Of a DNA stretch of 64,000 nt, positions 18,789 through 27,963 are shown piece after piece. The notes beneath the pieces were generated by a model. That model was given only the letters and a program-made list of their open reading frames with translations, searched no databases and had not been told where the DNA came from. A program made the translations under genes and the position numbers. How positions within the stretch are numbered: the stretch's first letter is position 1; each line of letters begins with the position of its first letter. This DNA is from Shewanella pneumatophori (GTDB taxonomy: Bacteria > Pseudomonadota > Gammaproteobacteria > Enterobacterales > Shewanellaceae), in contig NZ_JAKILB010000002.1 in NCBI RefSeq assembly GCF_023283895.1, positions 62,001 to 126,000 on the forward strand, in the 5' to 3' direction.

Positions 18789-19115
18789 AGTCTCTCCAAA
18801 ATCGGTTATGTTACTTTTAGTGGCTCTCAGCCAAACGACAAATACTAAATATAGCCAAAATACTTGCTAGGCTTATACCGCGCAATTGCTTGCTGAAACA
18901 TTGAATTCGCAAGAGAAATTATTTGGCTGCGGCGTAATTAGTATAGTATTGCCTATTAGAGCATAAAAAAAGCAAGGATCCTGTTTATAAGGCCTTGATT
19001 TGGTCAATTTATCTAAATGTTCAACATCCGTGATAAAAATTGCTCACCTTTATTACGCTCTATCTATATCATTAACGACATAATATGTCGATGTACTAAA
19101 TTGTTAGGGATTATT
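18789..19115. other. Divergent intergenic region, envelope cassette / glnE
   Basis: Non-coding, AT-rich. It must hold the promoters of the minus-strand lipoprotein gene and of glnE. The only clear signal is the palindrome at 19076-19090. Confidence 0.5.
19076..19090. promoter_or_regulatory. Third copy of the GACATAATATGTC palindrome
   Basis: CGACATA-A-TATGTCG, a perfect 15-base palindrome whose inner 13 bases equal the right-hand operator at 15005-15017. It lies 26 bases before the glnE start codon and about 290 bases before the lipoprotein gene, so it could serve either side. Confidence 0.65.
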
Positions 19116-21968
19116 ATGCGCACGGCGACACAGGGTAATAAGCAAATTAGTTCTCAAATGCTGGAAACGGCAGATTTGTATTGGCAAAGGCTGTTAGATA
19201 ATGCCGCCGAGCTAGTTGCATCTTTAACTGATGAGCAGCAACAAGAGTTAAAACAGGTCTTTGGCCTTAGTGATTTTATTGCCACGCAGCTTTGTCGCCA
19301 TAGCAAGTGGATCCCTGAGCTATTTAGTCAGAACCTACAGAATTTTGATCGCCAAGTATTTGATAAAGAGCTCGCTGATTTACTTGAGCCAGTTACCGAC
19401 GAAGAAGTTGCTAAGCGGATATTACGCCAATATCGTAACAAGCAAATGGTGTGCATGGCGTGGCGCGACTTTCTTAGTTACAGCCAGTTAGAGGAATCAT
19501 TACTGGATTTATCGGCACTGGCTGAAGCGTTAGTTATTGCTGGCCGCGATTGGCTATATCGTGAAATGTGCGCCTCGCTTGGCACTCCAAGTGATAAACA
19601 AGGTAAGCCGCAAAAGCTACTTATTTTAGGTATGGGAAAACTCGGTGGCCGCGAGCTTAACTTTTCCTCAGATATCGACCTCATTTTTACCTTTCCAGAG
19701 CATGGCGAAACCCTTGGCGGCAGACGCTCATTAGAAAATCAGCAATTCTTTATCCGCATGGGTCAGCGGTTAGTCAACTTATTACATCAAGTCACCGTTG
19801 ATGGCTTTGTGTATCGCGTCGATATGCGTCTGCGCCCTTATGGCGAAAGTGGGCCGCTGGTGGTCAGTTTTAGTGGTCTTGAAGATTATTACCAAGAGCA
19901 GGGGCGAGATTGGGAGCGTTACGCCATGGTCAAGGCGCGCGCACTTGGGCCATGGACTGCAGAATCAGACGAACTGCACGACTTATTAAGACCCTTTGTT
20001 TATCGTCGCTATTTAGATTTCTCGGCAATTGAATCATTAAGAAAGATGAAAGGCTTAATTACTCAGGAAGTGCGCCGCCGAAAACTCACCGACAATATTA
20101 AGCTTGGTGCAGGCGGTATTCGTGAAGTTGAGTTTATCGTACAGAGTTTCCAGCTTATTCGCGGCGGCCGCGAGCCAGCGCTACGCAGCCAAAGCCTATT
20201 TGCATCGCTAAAAACCTTACTCGAGTTGGGGCAGCTTGATTATCTGGCGGTAGATGAGCTGAAAAACAGCTACTTATTATTACGCCGAGTAGAGAATTTA
20301 CTGCAGGCGATAAATGATGAGCAAACTCAAACCCTGCCAAGTGAAGCCCTAGATTGGCAGCGCTTATGTTATGCGTTAAACGCCGATACTGAAATGGATC
20401 TGCGCGAGCAGATCGCCACAGCAATGCAGCAGATCCATCGCCACTTTGAAGAAACCGTGGGTGGTAACAACGAAGAAGAGCAAACCGAAACTTGGACCCA
20501 GCAACTGTGGAATGCCTATGAAGATGACCATGCACAGTCGATACTAGAAGAGCAGGGCATAGATGATGAAAAGCTATGGCCGATGCTAAATAGCTGGCAT
20601 AGCACGGTTGTTCGCCGCACCATTGGTCCGCGGGGACGGGAAACCTTAGACAAGTTAATGCCTAAGCTGTTGTGTGAATTTACCAATATTGCTCATCCCT
20701 CTAAAGCATTTGAGCCAGTATCAAAGGTATTAGATCAGATTTTAACTCGTACAACTTACCTAGAGCTGTTGTGTGAAAACCCTGGCGCGAGACAACAGCT
20801 AGTGAGCTTGTGTCTTGCCAGCCCATGGATAGGTCAGCAATTAGCAAAGTTCCCAATGCTGCTTGATGAATTGATTGATCCGGCGCAGTTATATGACACC
20901 ACATCGCTAGACGATTATGGCAGTGAGCTACGTCAATACTTGCTGCGAGTGCCTGAAGATGATTTAGAGCAGCAGATGGAAGCACTGCGCCAATTTAAGT
21001 TATCGCAGCAGCTAAAGATCGCAGCAGCCGATGTCACCGACGTGCTGCCTGTGATGGAGGTGAGCGATCACTTAACCTTCTTAGCCGAAGCGATTATTGA
21101 GCAAGTTGTGCATCAGGCGTGGGCGCAAGTGAGTGCCCGCCACGGTGTACCAGATAACCTAAAAGACAATGAAATGGGCTTTGCGGTTGTCGGTTACGGC
21201 AAAGCGGGCGGTATTGAGCTTGGCTATGGCTCAGATCTCGATTTAGTGTTTTTGCATAACGGCAGCAAAGCGGGGCAAACCAATGGCGATAGAGCTATTG
21301 ATATCGGCCATTTCTACTTAAAGCTGGCTCAGCGGGTGCTGCACTTTTTCTCAACCCGTACTAACTCGGGCGAGTTATATGAAGTGGATATGCGCTTAAG
21401 ACCTTCGGGAGCATCGGGCTTACTAGTGAGCGAGATTGAAAACTTTGGTGAGTATCAGCGTGATGAGGCGTGGACATGGGAGCATCAAGCACTAGTGCGT
21501 GCTCGCTTTATGTTTGGTGATACAGCATTGTCTATGCGCTTTAATGAGCTAAGAGCCGAAGTTTTACAAAGCCCACGGGATAAAGCCGCGTTAGCAAAAG
21601 ATGTACGTGAAATGCGAATTAAGATGCGCGATCACCTGTTAAAAGTCGATCAAGGAATGTTCGATCTTAAGCAAAGCAGTGGTGGTATTGCCGACATTGA
21701 ATTTATCGCGCAATACCTAGTGCTGGCGAATAGCCATGAGCATAAACGGCTATCGTTTTGGTCGGATAATGTGCGGATCTTTGCCGATCTAGCTGAATTA
21801 GAATTGCTGCCACTAGCCAATGCGCAGGCGCTAACTCAAGCGTATTGTTATCTGCGCGATGAAAGCCATAGATTAACCCTGCAGCAGAAAAAGTCAGTGG
21901 TGCCGATTGAAGATGTTCAGGCGCATACCCACTTAGTCGAAATGATTTACCAGCAAGTGTTAGGGTAA
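19116..21968 (+). CDS. glnE: Bifunctional glutamine synthetase adenylyltransferase / deadenylase
   Basis: 950-residue cytoplasmic enzyme that adenylylates and deadenylylates glutamine synthetase in response to PII, close to the 946 residues of E. coli. Two nucleotidyltransferase halves are visible: the removase half has [20 protein letters not shown] near residue 172, and the transferase half has [20 protein letters not shown] near residue 695. Each ends with the Asp-x-Asp metal motif. The frame is open from 19017, but the ATG at 19116 has TAGGGA ahead and matches the family start. In E. coli hldE follows directly; here the next core gene is over 22 kb away. Confidence 0.97.
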   Translation: MRTATQGNKQISSQMLETADLYWQRLLDNAAELVASLTDEQQQELKQVFGLSDFIATQLCRHSKWIPELFSQNLQNFDRQVFDKELADLLEPVTDEEVAKRILRQYRNKQMVCMAWRDFLSYSQLEESLLDLSALAEALVIAGRDWLYREMCASLGTPSDKQGKPQKLLILGMGKLGGRELNFSSDIDLIFTFPEHGETLGGRRSLENQQFFIRMGQRLVNLLHQVTVDGFVYRVDMRLRPYGESGPLVVSFSGLEDYYQEQGRDWERYAMVKARALGPWTAESDELHDLLRPFVYRRYLDFSAIESLRKMKGLITQEVRRRKLTDNIKLGAGGIREVEFIVQSFQLIRGGREPALRSQSLFASLKTLLELGQLDYLAVDELKNSYLLLRRVENLLQAINDEQTQTLPSEALDWQRLCYALNADTEMDLREQIATAMQQIHRHFEETVGGNNEEEQTETWTQQLWNAYEDDHAQSILEEQGIDDEKLWPMLNSWHSTVVRRTIGPRGRETLDKLMPKLLCEFTNIAHPSKAFEPVSKVLDQILTRTTYLELLCENPGARQQLVSLCLASPWIGQQLAKFPMLLDELIDPAQLYDTTSLDDYGSELRQYLLRVPEDDLEQQMEALRQFKLSQQLKIAAADVTDVLPVMEVSDHLTFLAEAIIEQVVHQAWAQVSARHGVPDNLKDNEMGFAVVGYGKAGGIELGYGSDLDLVFLHNGSKAGQTNGDRAIDIGHFYLKLAQRVLHFFSTRTNSGELYEVDMRLRPSGASGLLVSEIENFGEYQRDEAWTWEHQALVRARFMFGDTALSMRFNELRAEVLQSPRDKAALAKDVREMRIKMRDHLLKVDQGMFDLKQSSGGIADIEFIAQYLVLANSHEHKRLSFWSDNVRIFADLAELELLPLANAQALTQAYCYLRDESHRLTLQQKKSVVPIEDVQAHTHLVEMIYQQVLG

Positions 21969-22022
21969 GATCAAGAGTAAATAAACACCCCTGCTTGTTT
22001 GCTATAGCTAATAGCTAAAATC

Positions 22023-22057
22023 GGCCTGTTTACATTTTAATGTGAACAGGCCTTTTT
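22023..22057 (+). terminator. glnE terminator
   Basis: 13-bp stem GGCCTGTTTACAT / ATGTGAACAGGCC (one G-U pair) followed by TTTTT, 55 bases past the stop. Confidence 0.88.
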
Positions 22058-22258
22058 ATTAGCGGCGCCACTCTATGTTGTTGGTGTTGATAGATGCAAA
22101 ATGCACTGCAGATCTAGAGTCAGCAAAGATAAGGCAAAGATTGGTGATTTATTTGCTTTGTAAGGCTTTGAATTTGTATCGATAGCTCAATATGGTTCGT
22201 TATATGCACAGTTCACATTAAGTGCGGCATTAAGCACAGCGTTGTAGAGGGCGTAACT

Positions 22259-22960
22259 ATGAACTTTAAACAAGCCAGTTACTGTGACAAAACGATTAAG
22301 AATTTCCTAGCAGGCATTTGCCGTTTGCGTGGCGTGCGGGCTAACGCTAAGCAGTATAAATTGGGGCGCTGTCATGAATTCCCTTGGTACTGGATCGCGT
22401 TTTTAGGTTTATTACTGGTTATCAATTGTTTGTTTGCAACGTCAGCCGAGGCTCAGCTAAATAAGTTAACAGCGACTGCCGTAAGCTCAAAACAAAGCTT
22501 TGTTCAAAGTGCGGAACAAACACCAGACTTGGTCATCGTCGACCGCTCAGTAGCATATGCTGACACGCTATTGGCCGATTTTACAGGCGAGTTGCACTTA
22601 CTTATTCTAGAAGAAGATCAAGAGCCTTTTGCGCAAATAAACCAAGTGCTAGCAAGCGAGCCGCTGTATTCTCGAGTCACTATTATTGCCAAGGCATCAA
22701 GCTCTGCTATTTACTTAGGCGGCCGCTGGATCGATCAAGATTACCTGCTTGAGCATCAGCATAGCCTCGCCACATTTGCTCAGCAATTTACACCTAATAG
22801 CCAGCTTTCTTTGTATACCACTAACTTAACTAAGAGCCACGCTGGCGGCGACTTTATCGGGTTATTGCAAAACCTCACTCAATTACAAGTCGACATAATT
22901 TACATGCAAGGTGAGTATTATGAGCCGCTATGGGTACAGCGAGCGCAGTATGATTTTTAA
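22259..22960 (+). CDS. Stand-alone DUF4347-like protein, putative exported
   Basis: 233 residues. A polar N-terminus of about 45 residues is followed by a hydrophobic stretch ending in Ala-x-Ala (NCLFATSAEAQL), an unusually long signal peptide or membrane anchor. The remainder (about 80-220) follows the pattern of DUF4347, normally the N-terminal domain of very large surface adhesins (LVIVDRSVAYADTLLADF ... VTIIAKASSSAIYLGGRWID ... LSLYTTN ... GGDFIGLLQNLTQLQVDI). In usual members the middle motif reads IISHG and the later one LYGCN, a caspase-like His/Cys pair. Here both are replaced (IAKAS, LYTTN), so it should be inactive. The assignment is by pattern only. Confidence 0.7.
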   Translation: MNFKQASYCDKTIKNFLAGICRLRGVRANAKQYKLGRCHEFPWYWIAFLGLLLVINCLFATSAEAQLNKLTATAVSSKQSFVQSAEQTPDLVIVDRSVAYADTLLADFTGELHLLILEEDQEPFAQINQVLASEPLYSRVTIIAKASSSAIYLGGRWIDQDYLLEHQHSLATFAQQFTPNSQLSLYTTNLTKSHAGGDFIGLLQNLTQLQVDIIYMQGEYYEPLWVQRAQYDF

Positions 22961-23096
22961 CGCTTAATCGTGATTCACTTTTGATACGTTTTGTATCATG
23001 TTTTCAGCAGATACTGCTTTGTAGAAATCCAAAAACTGCTTAATATCAGCGCAGTATGTCCCAATGTTGTAATGGGATTCATTAGGGGATTGTTCG

Positions 23097-23564
23097 ATGA
23101 CGTCTATTAGCAGTGCAGCCAATAGTACTAATATGAGTGCCGGAGCAAATATCGCTCCCAAAACCACAGATTTAGCGGCGCAGCAAAGTGCCACTAGCAC
23201 CAGCTCAACTTCAGCAGTTGCCGCTGATGCTGGCAGTAAGCCACTGCCTAATACTGGTGATAGCACAACGGTTACCCTATCTAACACAGCTAAAGATAAG
23301 TTAGCAGCCGAGCAAGGCACGGCTAAGGCGCCTGTAGCTCCTGCTTTAGCCGATAATGCGCAAGACACTGACAAAGCGGCAGAGCCTGCAAAAGCCGAAA
23401 AGGCTGCAGATGAAGACGGCGGTGATATTGAATCGTTTGTATTTGGCGCGTTAGGGTTAGACCATCCTGAAGAGATTGATGAGAACGGCGACCCATCGTA
23501 TTCGGCTGGCCAATATGTGAAAGCCGCGGCCACGGTTGGTGGCATGATTGCGATGTTTATTTAG
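23097..23564 (+). CDS. Ala/Thr/Ser-rich hypothetical protein
   Basis: 155 residues, not recognised. Residues 1-110 are low-complexity and probably disordered (Ala, Ser, Thr, Asp, Lys). The last 45 form a more ordinary segment (DIESFVFGALGLDHPEEIDE) and a hydrophobic end (YVKAAATVGGMIAMFI). AGGGGATT lies about 8 bases before the ATG. A minus-strand frame covers the same bases (22964-23545) but is a Pro/Ala/Ser mirror of this one and is rejected. Confidence 0.65.
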   Translation: MTSISSAANSTNMSAGANIAPKTTDLAAQQSATSTSSTSAVAADAGSKPLPNTGDSTTVTLSNTAKDKLAAEQGTAKAPVAPALADNAQDTDKAAEPAKAEKAADEDGGDIESFVFGALGLDHPEEIDENGDPSYSAGQYVKAAATVGGMIAMFI

Positions 23565-23586
23565 ACGCTGTCTAAAAACTGTTTTT

Positions 23587-23925
23587 ACCAAGCTGCGCTT
23601 GAGCTTTAAGTTAGACTGCGTCTAACAATTAACGTCGTGGCGCTTCGCCCCACATTGGTAATGCATCAGGCTGTGCCTGACCAAAGTCGTGGGATTCCAT
23701 CCCACACCCGGGCAAGGAGGACTGCTCGTCCTTATCCTCCTTGCATCCACCATGACGCCCCGACGAAGTTGTTGATCCTCATACTCCAATAAAAATCGCC
23801 TAACGGCTCAGATGGGACATCCATGTCCCCCCGAGCCTGAACCATCATCCATGATGGTTCTACGGCATTTTTATTTACGTGCTTCGGCAACTTCGATGGG
23901 GTTGGTGTTTTCTGTGAGTCTTGTG
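23587..23925. repeat. Hairpin-mosaic repeat, copy A
   Basis: Non-coding block made of consecutive short palindromes: 23610-23626 (GTTAGAC-TGC-GTCTAAC), about 23637-23653, 23666-23680 (TCAGGC-TGT-GCCTGA), 23689-23705 (GTGGGA-TTCCA-TCCCAC), 23712-23744 (10-bp outer stem GCAAGGAGGA / TCCTCCTTGC), 23814-23829 and 23839-23860. The same order of motifs recurs in inverted orientation at 44056-44461, with arms that have changed on both sides so that pairing is kept. The tail (CAACTTCGATGGGG ... GTGTTTTCTGTGAGTC) is repeated once more at 24046-24102. Confidence 0.8.
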
Positions 23926-24045
23926 GAAAGTTTACCCTGACCCGATTTATTCTCATTCATTTTCGAAAATCGCTATCGCCTCATATTCGCCATCCCTGAC
24001 TCGCTCAAGCGGCTAATGTTTACAAGAGTTCTTCAATGACCTCGG

Positions 24046-24102
24046 TAACTCCGATGGGGATTGGTGTTTTCTGTGAGTCTTGTAGAAAGTTTCCCCTGCC
24101 CC
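24046..24102. repeat. Second copy of the mosaic-repeat tail
   Basis: About 57 bases (TAACTCCGATGGGG ... GTGTTTTCTGTGAGTC ... CCCTGCCCC) that repeat 23889-23943 with a handful of changes, about 157 bases further on. The spacer between the two has no gene. Confidence 0.8.
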
Positions 24103-24144
24103 AACTTTTTATGACCCAACTTTTTACTATGGTCTTTTGCACGT

Positions 24145-24176
24145 AAAAGCCGAAACATGTAAGTGTTTCGGCTTTT
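24145..24176. terminator. Strong bidirectional hairpin terminator
   Basis: Perfect 13-bp stem AAAAGCCGAAACA / TGTTTCGGCTTTT with a 6-base loop and T-tracts on both sides. It is placed 64 bases past the stop of the minus-strand gene at 24240. Confidence 0.85.
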
Positions 24177-24239
24177 TTGATCTTTGCAGACTTGTTGTAA
24201 CTAGCTAAATGAATGCATTTAAAGTTGGCAGCGTTAATG

Positions 24240-25268
24240 TTAATTTACATTTTTAGTGTCAATAGACATCTGTTGTAGTTTTTGCTGTAACTTCGCTGAA
24301 TTCTCTTTTAAGCAGGGAGCACTCATAATGCTTGCAGTATCACCAATAGGCGAGAAAGCAATTTCCGCGAGTACTTTATCGTAAGATAATTCATGGATGG
24401 CGATACTTCTGTAAAACTCGTTTTTAATGGCACGTGAAGGCTGAGCAGTTTGAATGGATAGGTTATTTTGGTCACGCTTAACCTTGTTAGATAATGCTAA
24501 ATAACGGCCTTCTATTTGAGGTTGTAAACCTTTAATATCGATATATGACGAAATATTCTCTTTATAATATCCTGATGACGTGATCGCTAAATAAGGCGTT
24601 AGCGCTGCGGTGCTATAGGTGTTTAACCCAAAGTACACATAGCTCAAGGCATCAATGATGTGTTCATGGCTTTGTTCTATGTTTCCTGTTTGGCGGTAAC
24701 TGTTTTTTGCTGCACTTAATGCTTCAATGACTAAATATTCAAGTGCGTAATATGATGCGCCTTGTATCAGTAACTGCTTGGCTACTTTGTGCTTAAGGTT
24801 TAGGTCACCTTGAGATACTTGAACTAGGGTTACCATAGCCCATTTGTCCCCGCTCATAGCAAGTGCTTCTAGCTCCGAAATTGCTAGCTCTTGATAGGGG
24901 GCAACAAAAAAGTTATTTGGATAATCAGCATCATCTAAGTTGATCGAGCTTGCCGTTTTTACTCTTGCGCGCCCTCGATATTCATCCCAATCTTCTATTT
25001 GACTTTCGGCTAGTAAGCGATCTGCTGAACTGAGTTCTAAATCCTCTACACACCAACCACTATCAAAACGTTTTATTGCCGCTTCTGCGGCAGTTGATTT
25101 TTTCGCAGCGACTGATTGTGTATTTATTGACTCTGTTAGTACCTGTTCTTCATAGTCGTCATTTTTAGTTTGCTCAAAATTCACAGCTTTACTAGTTAAT
25201 GAATTGAATATCATGTAACTAATAAGCCCCATGAGAGTTACAAACAAAGTTATATGCCGTTTTCTCAT
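24240..25268 (-). CDS. Uncharacterised exported or membrane-anchored protein
   Basis: 342 residues, not recognised. A single hydrophobic segment near the start (about 6-25, ITLFVTLMGLISYMIFNSL) is followed by a soluble, mostly helical region. The part LEALAMSGDKWAMVTLVQ and ASYYALEYLVIEALSAAK resembles the paired helices of Sel1/TPR repeats, but no clear repeat register is seen. It has two Cys (CVEDLE and APCLKE) that could form a disulfide in the periplasm. The ATG at 25268 has AGGAAG ahead. Monocistronic, with its own terminator. Confidence 0.75.
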   Translation of the reverse strand: MRKRHITLFVTLMGLISYMIFNSLTSKAVNFEQTKNDDYEEQVLTESINTQSVAAKKSTAAEAAIKRFDSGWCVEDLELSSADRLLAESQIEDWDEYRGRARVKTASSINLDDADYPNNFFVAPYQELAISELEALAMSGDKWAMVTLVQVSQGDLNLKHKVAKQLLIQGASYYALEYLVIEALSAAKNSYRQTGNIEQSHEHIIDALSYVYFGLNTYSTAALTPYLAITSSGYYKENISSYIDIKGLQPQIEGRYLALSNKVKRDQNNLSIQTAQPSRAIKNEFYRSIAIHELSYDKVLAEIAFSPIGDTASIMSAPCLKENSAKLQQKLQQMSIDTKNVN

Positions 25269-25549
25269 CAATTAACTTCCTGTTTAAATATTCATGGGCA
25301 TCGACTGGTTCTATTGTTGTTAAACACATTGTATATTTCAATCGCTAATTTGGTGCGAATGAACTGACATAAACACCACTTCCCCATCGCAGTTGCCAAA
25401 CGACTGTAGATATCAATGTACAATCCTTAGTTCTTACTTTTCTTAAAATAATCTTAATTTCTATACCGTTAACGCTTGGCTCCATGTAACATCAGGGGCT
25501 GCTTAAGGGGGTGGTTCCCAATATGTATTTTGCCAAGCAAAGAGGTTGC

Positions 25550-25939
25550 ATGATCTACTATTTTTTTGTTGTCCTTATCTATGCTGCTCCAGCCCTATTT
25601 ACCTTGATCCACGACAAGATTGCGTATGGCAAAGCGTGGACTAAAGGGGTGACCTTTAATCGCCTGTTGGCGTGTTACGGCATCTATATGCTCGGCTTAC
25701 TCTTTTATACGGTTTGGGAGCCTATCGATTATTACGTCAATAGCTATTCTTGCGGTTGGCCTCAACCTGCTGACTGGTGTGGCGGATATGTATATTCACT
25801 GGTTCAAGGCATTGAAGACTGGTTATTACCTGTGTCAGTTACCGCAGCGGCAATCGGCCAGATTATTTATGTCCATTACCTAGCGAATCTAAACAAACAG
25901 GCTAGCGGAGTTATAAAAAATAGGCCTGAGATTGACTAG
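25550..25939 (+). CDS. Small multi-span membrane protein, unknown
   Basis: 129 residues with about three to four hydrophobic segments (MIYYFFVVLIYAAPALF; LLACYGIYMLGLLFYTVW; LPVSVTAAAIGQIIYVHYL) and a Cys/Trp-rich loop (SCGWPQPADWCGG). Not recognised. A longer frame opens at a GTG at 25511, but AGAGG stands five bases before the ATG at 25550, where the first membrane helix begins. Confidence 0.65.
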   Translation: MIYYFFVVLIYAAPALFTLIHDKIAYGKAWTKGVTFNRLLACYGIYMLGLLFYTVWEPIDYYVNSYSCGWPQPADWCGGYVYSLVQGIEDWLLPVSVTAAAIGQIIYVHYLANLNKQASGVIKNRPEID

Positions 25940-26073
25940 GTGTTTTTCAAGGTAATTGGCATACATTTAGCTCTGCTTATTGAACAAAACCAAGATGTAT
26001 TACAGCAAGACTAACTAGAGTCGCTTGAGTCTAATACCCACTTATCTAAAGTCGCTGTAAATAAGGATTTAAA

Positions 26074-26517
26074 ATGGACTTATCAAGACACTCTCAACTC
26101 ACGCAGCTGCGCTACAGTTACTTTGCTGTGCCGGTGATTTATATTCTTGGCGTGCTTTGGCTGCCTGCGGCGACACTATGGCTAGGCTGGCTTGCTTGGG
26201 TTGGAGTTAACTGGTACCGCATCCAATCGCCGGTTTTAAAACAAGGTTATTGGGTAATATTGCAATCATTCGGCTTACATCTAGCATTGAATTTGGCGGC
26301 TGTTGCCTCAGCTTGGGGAGCCAGCATATTTAATCGTGGCGGGCTGTTTTCCGGAGGCGGAGGTGATGATTTTCTTTATCTGCTTGGCTTAGGTTTGTTG
26401 GCGTTGGTGTTGCTGATTATTAGCATGATATGGCCATTGATAAAACTTGTGAAAGGCTATCAAGCCTTGATGAATAGTTACGCGGATACAAAGGGTGATA
26501 ATAGTGAAGCGGTTTAA
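26074..26517 (+). CDS. Small membrane protein, unknown
   Basis: 147 residues with about four hydrophobic helices and short loops, one of them glycine-rich (GGLFSGGGGDDF). Not recognised. AAGGA lies before the ATG. Its end overlaps the start of the DUF3592 gene, so the two are probably translated together. Confidence 0.7.
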   Translation: MDLSRHSQLTQLRYSYFAVPVIYILGVLWLPAATLWLGWLAWVGVNWYRIQSPVLKQGYWVILQSFGLHLALNLAAVASAWGASIFNRGGLFSGGGGDDFLYLLGLGLLALVLLIISMIWPLIKLVKGYQALMNSYADTKGDNSEAV

Positions 26518-27016
26518 GCTGTCGCAGATTTCAATGTTAATGTGGTTTATGTTTACCATGTTCTCCACTGCTGTAGGAGTGGCAACCTATGCTGTGCATC
26601 AGTCTCATGCTGCTTTTAATTGGCCTACGGCTAAAGGCATGGTGGTAAATTGTTGGCTCATTGAGCGCTATCATGAAAGAAGCAGCGCTGAATCGCATTA
26701 CGAAGTGGCTATTGAGTACTTTTATGCTGTTGACGGCAAAATCTACCACAAGAGCAATAAGACCGATATTACAGGCGCTATTCCGGGTTACTCTTTGGAA
26801 GAAGCCGAAGCTTTGGTGGCTGAGTTTCCTCGTGATAAAAAGATCTTAGTCCACTATAAACCCAGTAATCCCAACACAGCTGTTATCAAACCAACAATGC
26901 ACCTGTTTTTGATTGTGGCTTTGGTGGTGTTCTCTTTAGTATTAATACCCGTCCTTTATCTGATGTATTTGCAGATGACCTCAAACCGTGACAGCTTTAT
27001 CGTTCGCAATGTGTAA
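26504..27016 (+). CDS. DUF3592 membrane protein
   Basis: 170 residues: N-terminal membrane helix (about 8-32), an extracytoplasmic DUF3592 domain with the typical features (FNWPTAKGMVV ... HYEVAIEYFYAVDGKIY ... ILVHYKPSNPNTAVIKP), and a second helix (about 130-155). Role unknown; the fold is common in bacterial membrane proteins. The GTG at 26504 has AAGGG at a suitable distance; another GTG at 26495 is possible. It overlaps the previous gene by 14 bases. Confidence 0.8.
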   Translation: MKRFKLSQISMLMWFMFTMFSTAVGVATYAVHQSHAAFNWPTAKGMVVNCWLIERYHERSSAESHYEVAIEYFYAVDGKIYHKSNKTDITGAIPGYSLEEAEALVAEFPRDKKILVHYKPSNPNTAVIKPTMHLFLIVALVVFSLVLIPVLYLMYLQMTSNRDSFIVRNV

Positions 27017-27035
27017 CTGATTTTTTGGATCCGCA

Positions 27036-27194
27036 ATGTCTCGAAGTGCGATTTTACAGGCGCAAAGGGCTGACATTCGTGGAGAGGCTGGCGTTGGCTA
27101 CATTTTAAAGCCTAGCTCAGATTTACCGCCCATGATGTTTACTGTGGAGGAACTTGAAGCGCTGCGATTGGGAGCAAGGGCTCTACTTACCTGA
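27036..27194 (+). pseudogene. Remnant of a YafY-type WYL-domain regulator
   Basis: A 52-codon frame reads MSRSAILQAQRADIRGEAGV and continues GYILKPSSDLPPMMFTVEEL before a stop. The segment ADIRGEAGVGYILKP...DLPPMMFT.EELEALRLGAR is characteristic of the junction between the helix-turn-helix and WYL domains of YafY-family transcription factors (normally about 230 residues). The N-terminal HTH is deleted down to its first three residues and everything after the junction is missing, so this is a decayed gene. Confidence 0.75.
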
Positions 27195-27293
27195 GCTATT
27201 ACCTCCCACTTCTTCTGCAAATTTCAGCAAAATTTTACTCTGCTTAATAAAAGATCTTGCGATCAAAATAGATGATCTATATTATCGCCAAAA

Positions 27294-27315
27294 ATACAGA
27301 CCGGACGGTCGGTAT
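27294..27315. promoter_or_regulatory. TetR-type operator in front of the regulator gene
   Basis: 22-base palindrome ATAC-A-GACCG-GA-CGGTC-G-GTAT, with 9 of 11 symmetric pairs matching. It lies 35 bases before the ATG of the TetR gene. The GACC...GGTC core is like the sites described for NemR-type TetR repressors, so autoregulation of the regulator and its neighbour is likely. Confidence 0.75.
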
Positions 27316-27349
27316 GTCGGGGTGAAGTGATCAATTTTAGGTGAACAAT

Positions 27350-27916
27350 ATGGACAAAAAACAACAAGCGATGCAGGCGGCGATAGAGCTGTTTGCTACA
27401 CAAGGCTATGAAAAAACATCTATTGCACAAGTGTGTGAAGCCGCCAACGTATCAAAGGGCTTGGTGTTTCATCATTTTAAAAATAAAGATGATTTGCTCA
27501 GGCAAGTTTTTGTTCGTATGGCTGAAATCATTAGCGAAGTTGGGAGTAATGTCGATGCATCTAACCAAGGCTTATCGGTAAAAGAACGATTGATTAATCT
27601 GTTTGAACATATCTTTGTATCTATGGCTGATCCAAAGCAAAAGCTGTTTTACCAGTTTGATTATCAGGTTAAGTGTCAGCCTTCGATGAGATTGATTTTG
27701 CAAGATCTGTTAGATGAGCGCTACCAGCTAATGATGGCGTCTTTTGAAGTGATTTTGACTGAGATCCCAACCGCTAATTATCCCGTCGATAGCCATATGC
27801 TTATTGCTGAAATCGACGGCATTGCACTGAACTATTTGTTTGCAGGAGAGGATTATCCTCTAGCGCAAATTAAACAACGTTTTATTAATAAGTATTTGCT
27901 ATTGCTAGGCTTATAG
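27350..27916 (+). CDS. TetR/AcrR family transcriptional regulator
   Basis: About 190 residues: N-terminal TetR DNA-binding domain (AIELFATQGYEKTSIAQVCE and then VSKGLVFHHFKNKDDLL, residues about 10-58) and a variable ligand domain. The ATG at 27350 begins MDKKQQAMQAAI; GTG at 27341 is also in frame. The palindrome at 27294-27315 directly upstream is probably its own operator. It is followed after 47 bases by a GNAT acetyltransferase gene, the best candidate target. Ligand unknown. Confidence 0.9.
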   Translation: MDKKQQAMQAAIELFATQGYEKTSIAQVCEAANVSKGLVFHHFKNKDDLLRQVFVRMAEIISEVGSNVDASNQGLSVKERLINLFEHIFVSMADPKQKLFYQFDYQVKCQPSMRLILQDLLDERYQLMMASFEVILTEIPTANYPVDSHMLIAEIDGIALNYLFAGEDYPLAQIKQRFINKYLLLLGL

Positions 27917-27963
27917 CTGGCATGGCTAATCTGAAACAGAAAACTTAATCAGGAGTGTTTCAA

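Noticed and set aside
22964-23545. 193-codon minus-strand frame rich in Ala, Pro and Ser
   Set aside because: Mirror of the plus-strand 155-residue gene in biased sequence; the plus strand has a better ribosome site and a non-repetitive C-terminal domain.
23732-23956. 74-codon minus-strand frame
   Set aside because: Translation of the mosaic repeat A, no other support.
23565-24180. CRISPR array suggested by the dense short repeats
   Set aside because: The palindromes differ from each other, spacing is irregular and there are no cas genes.
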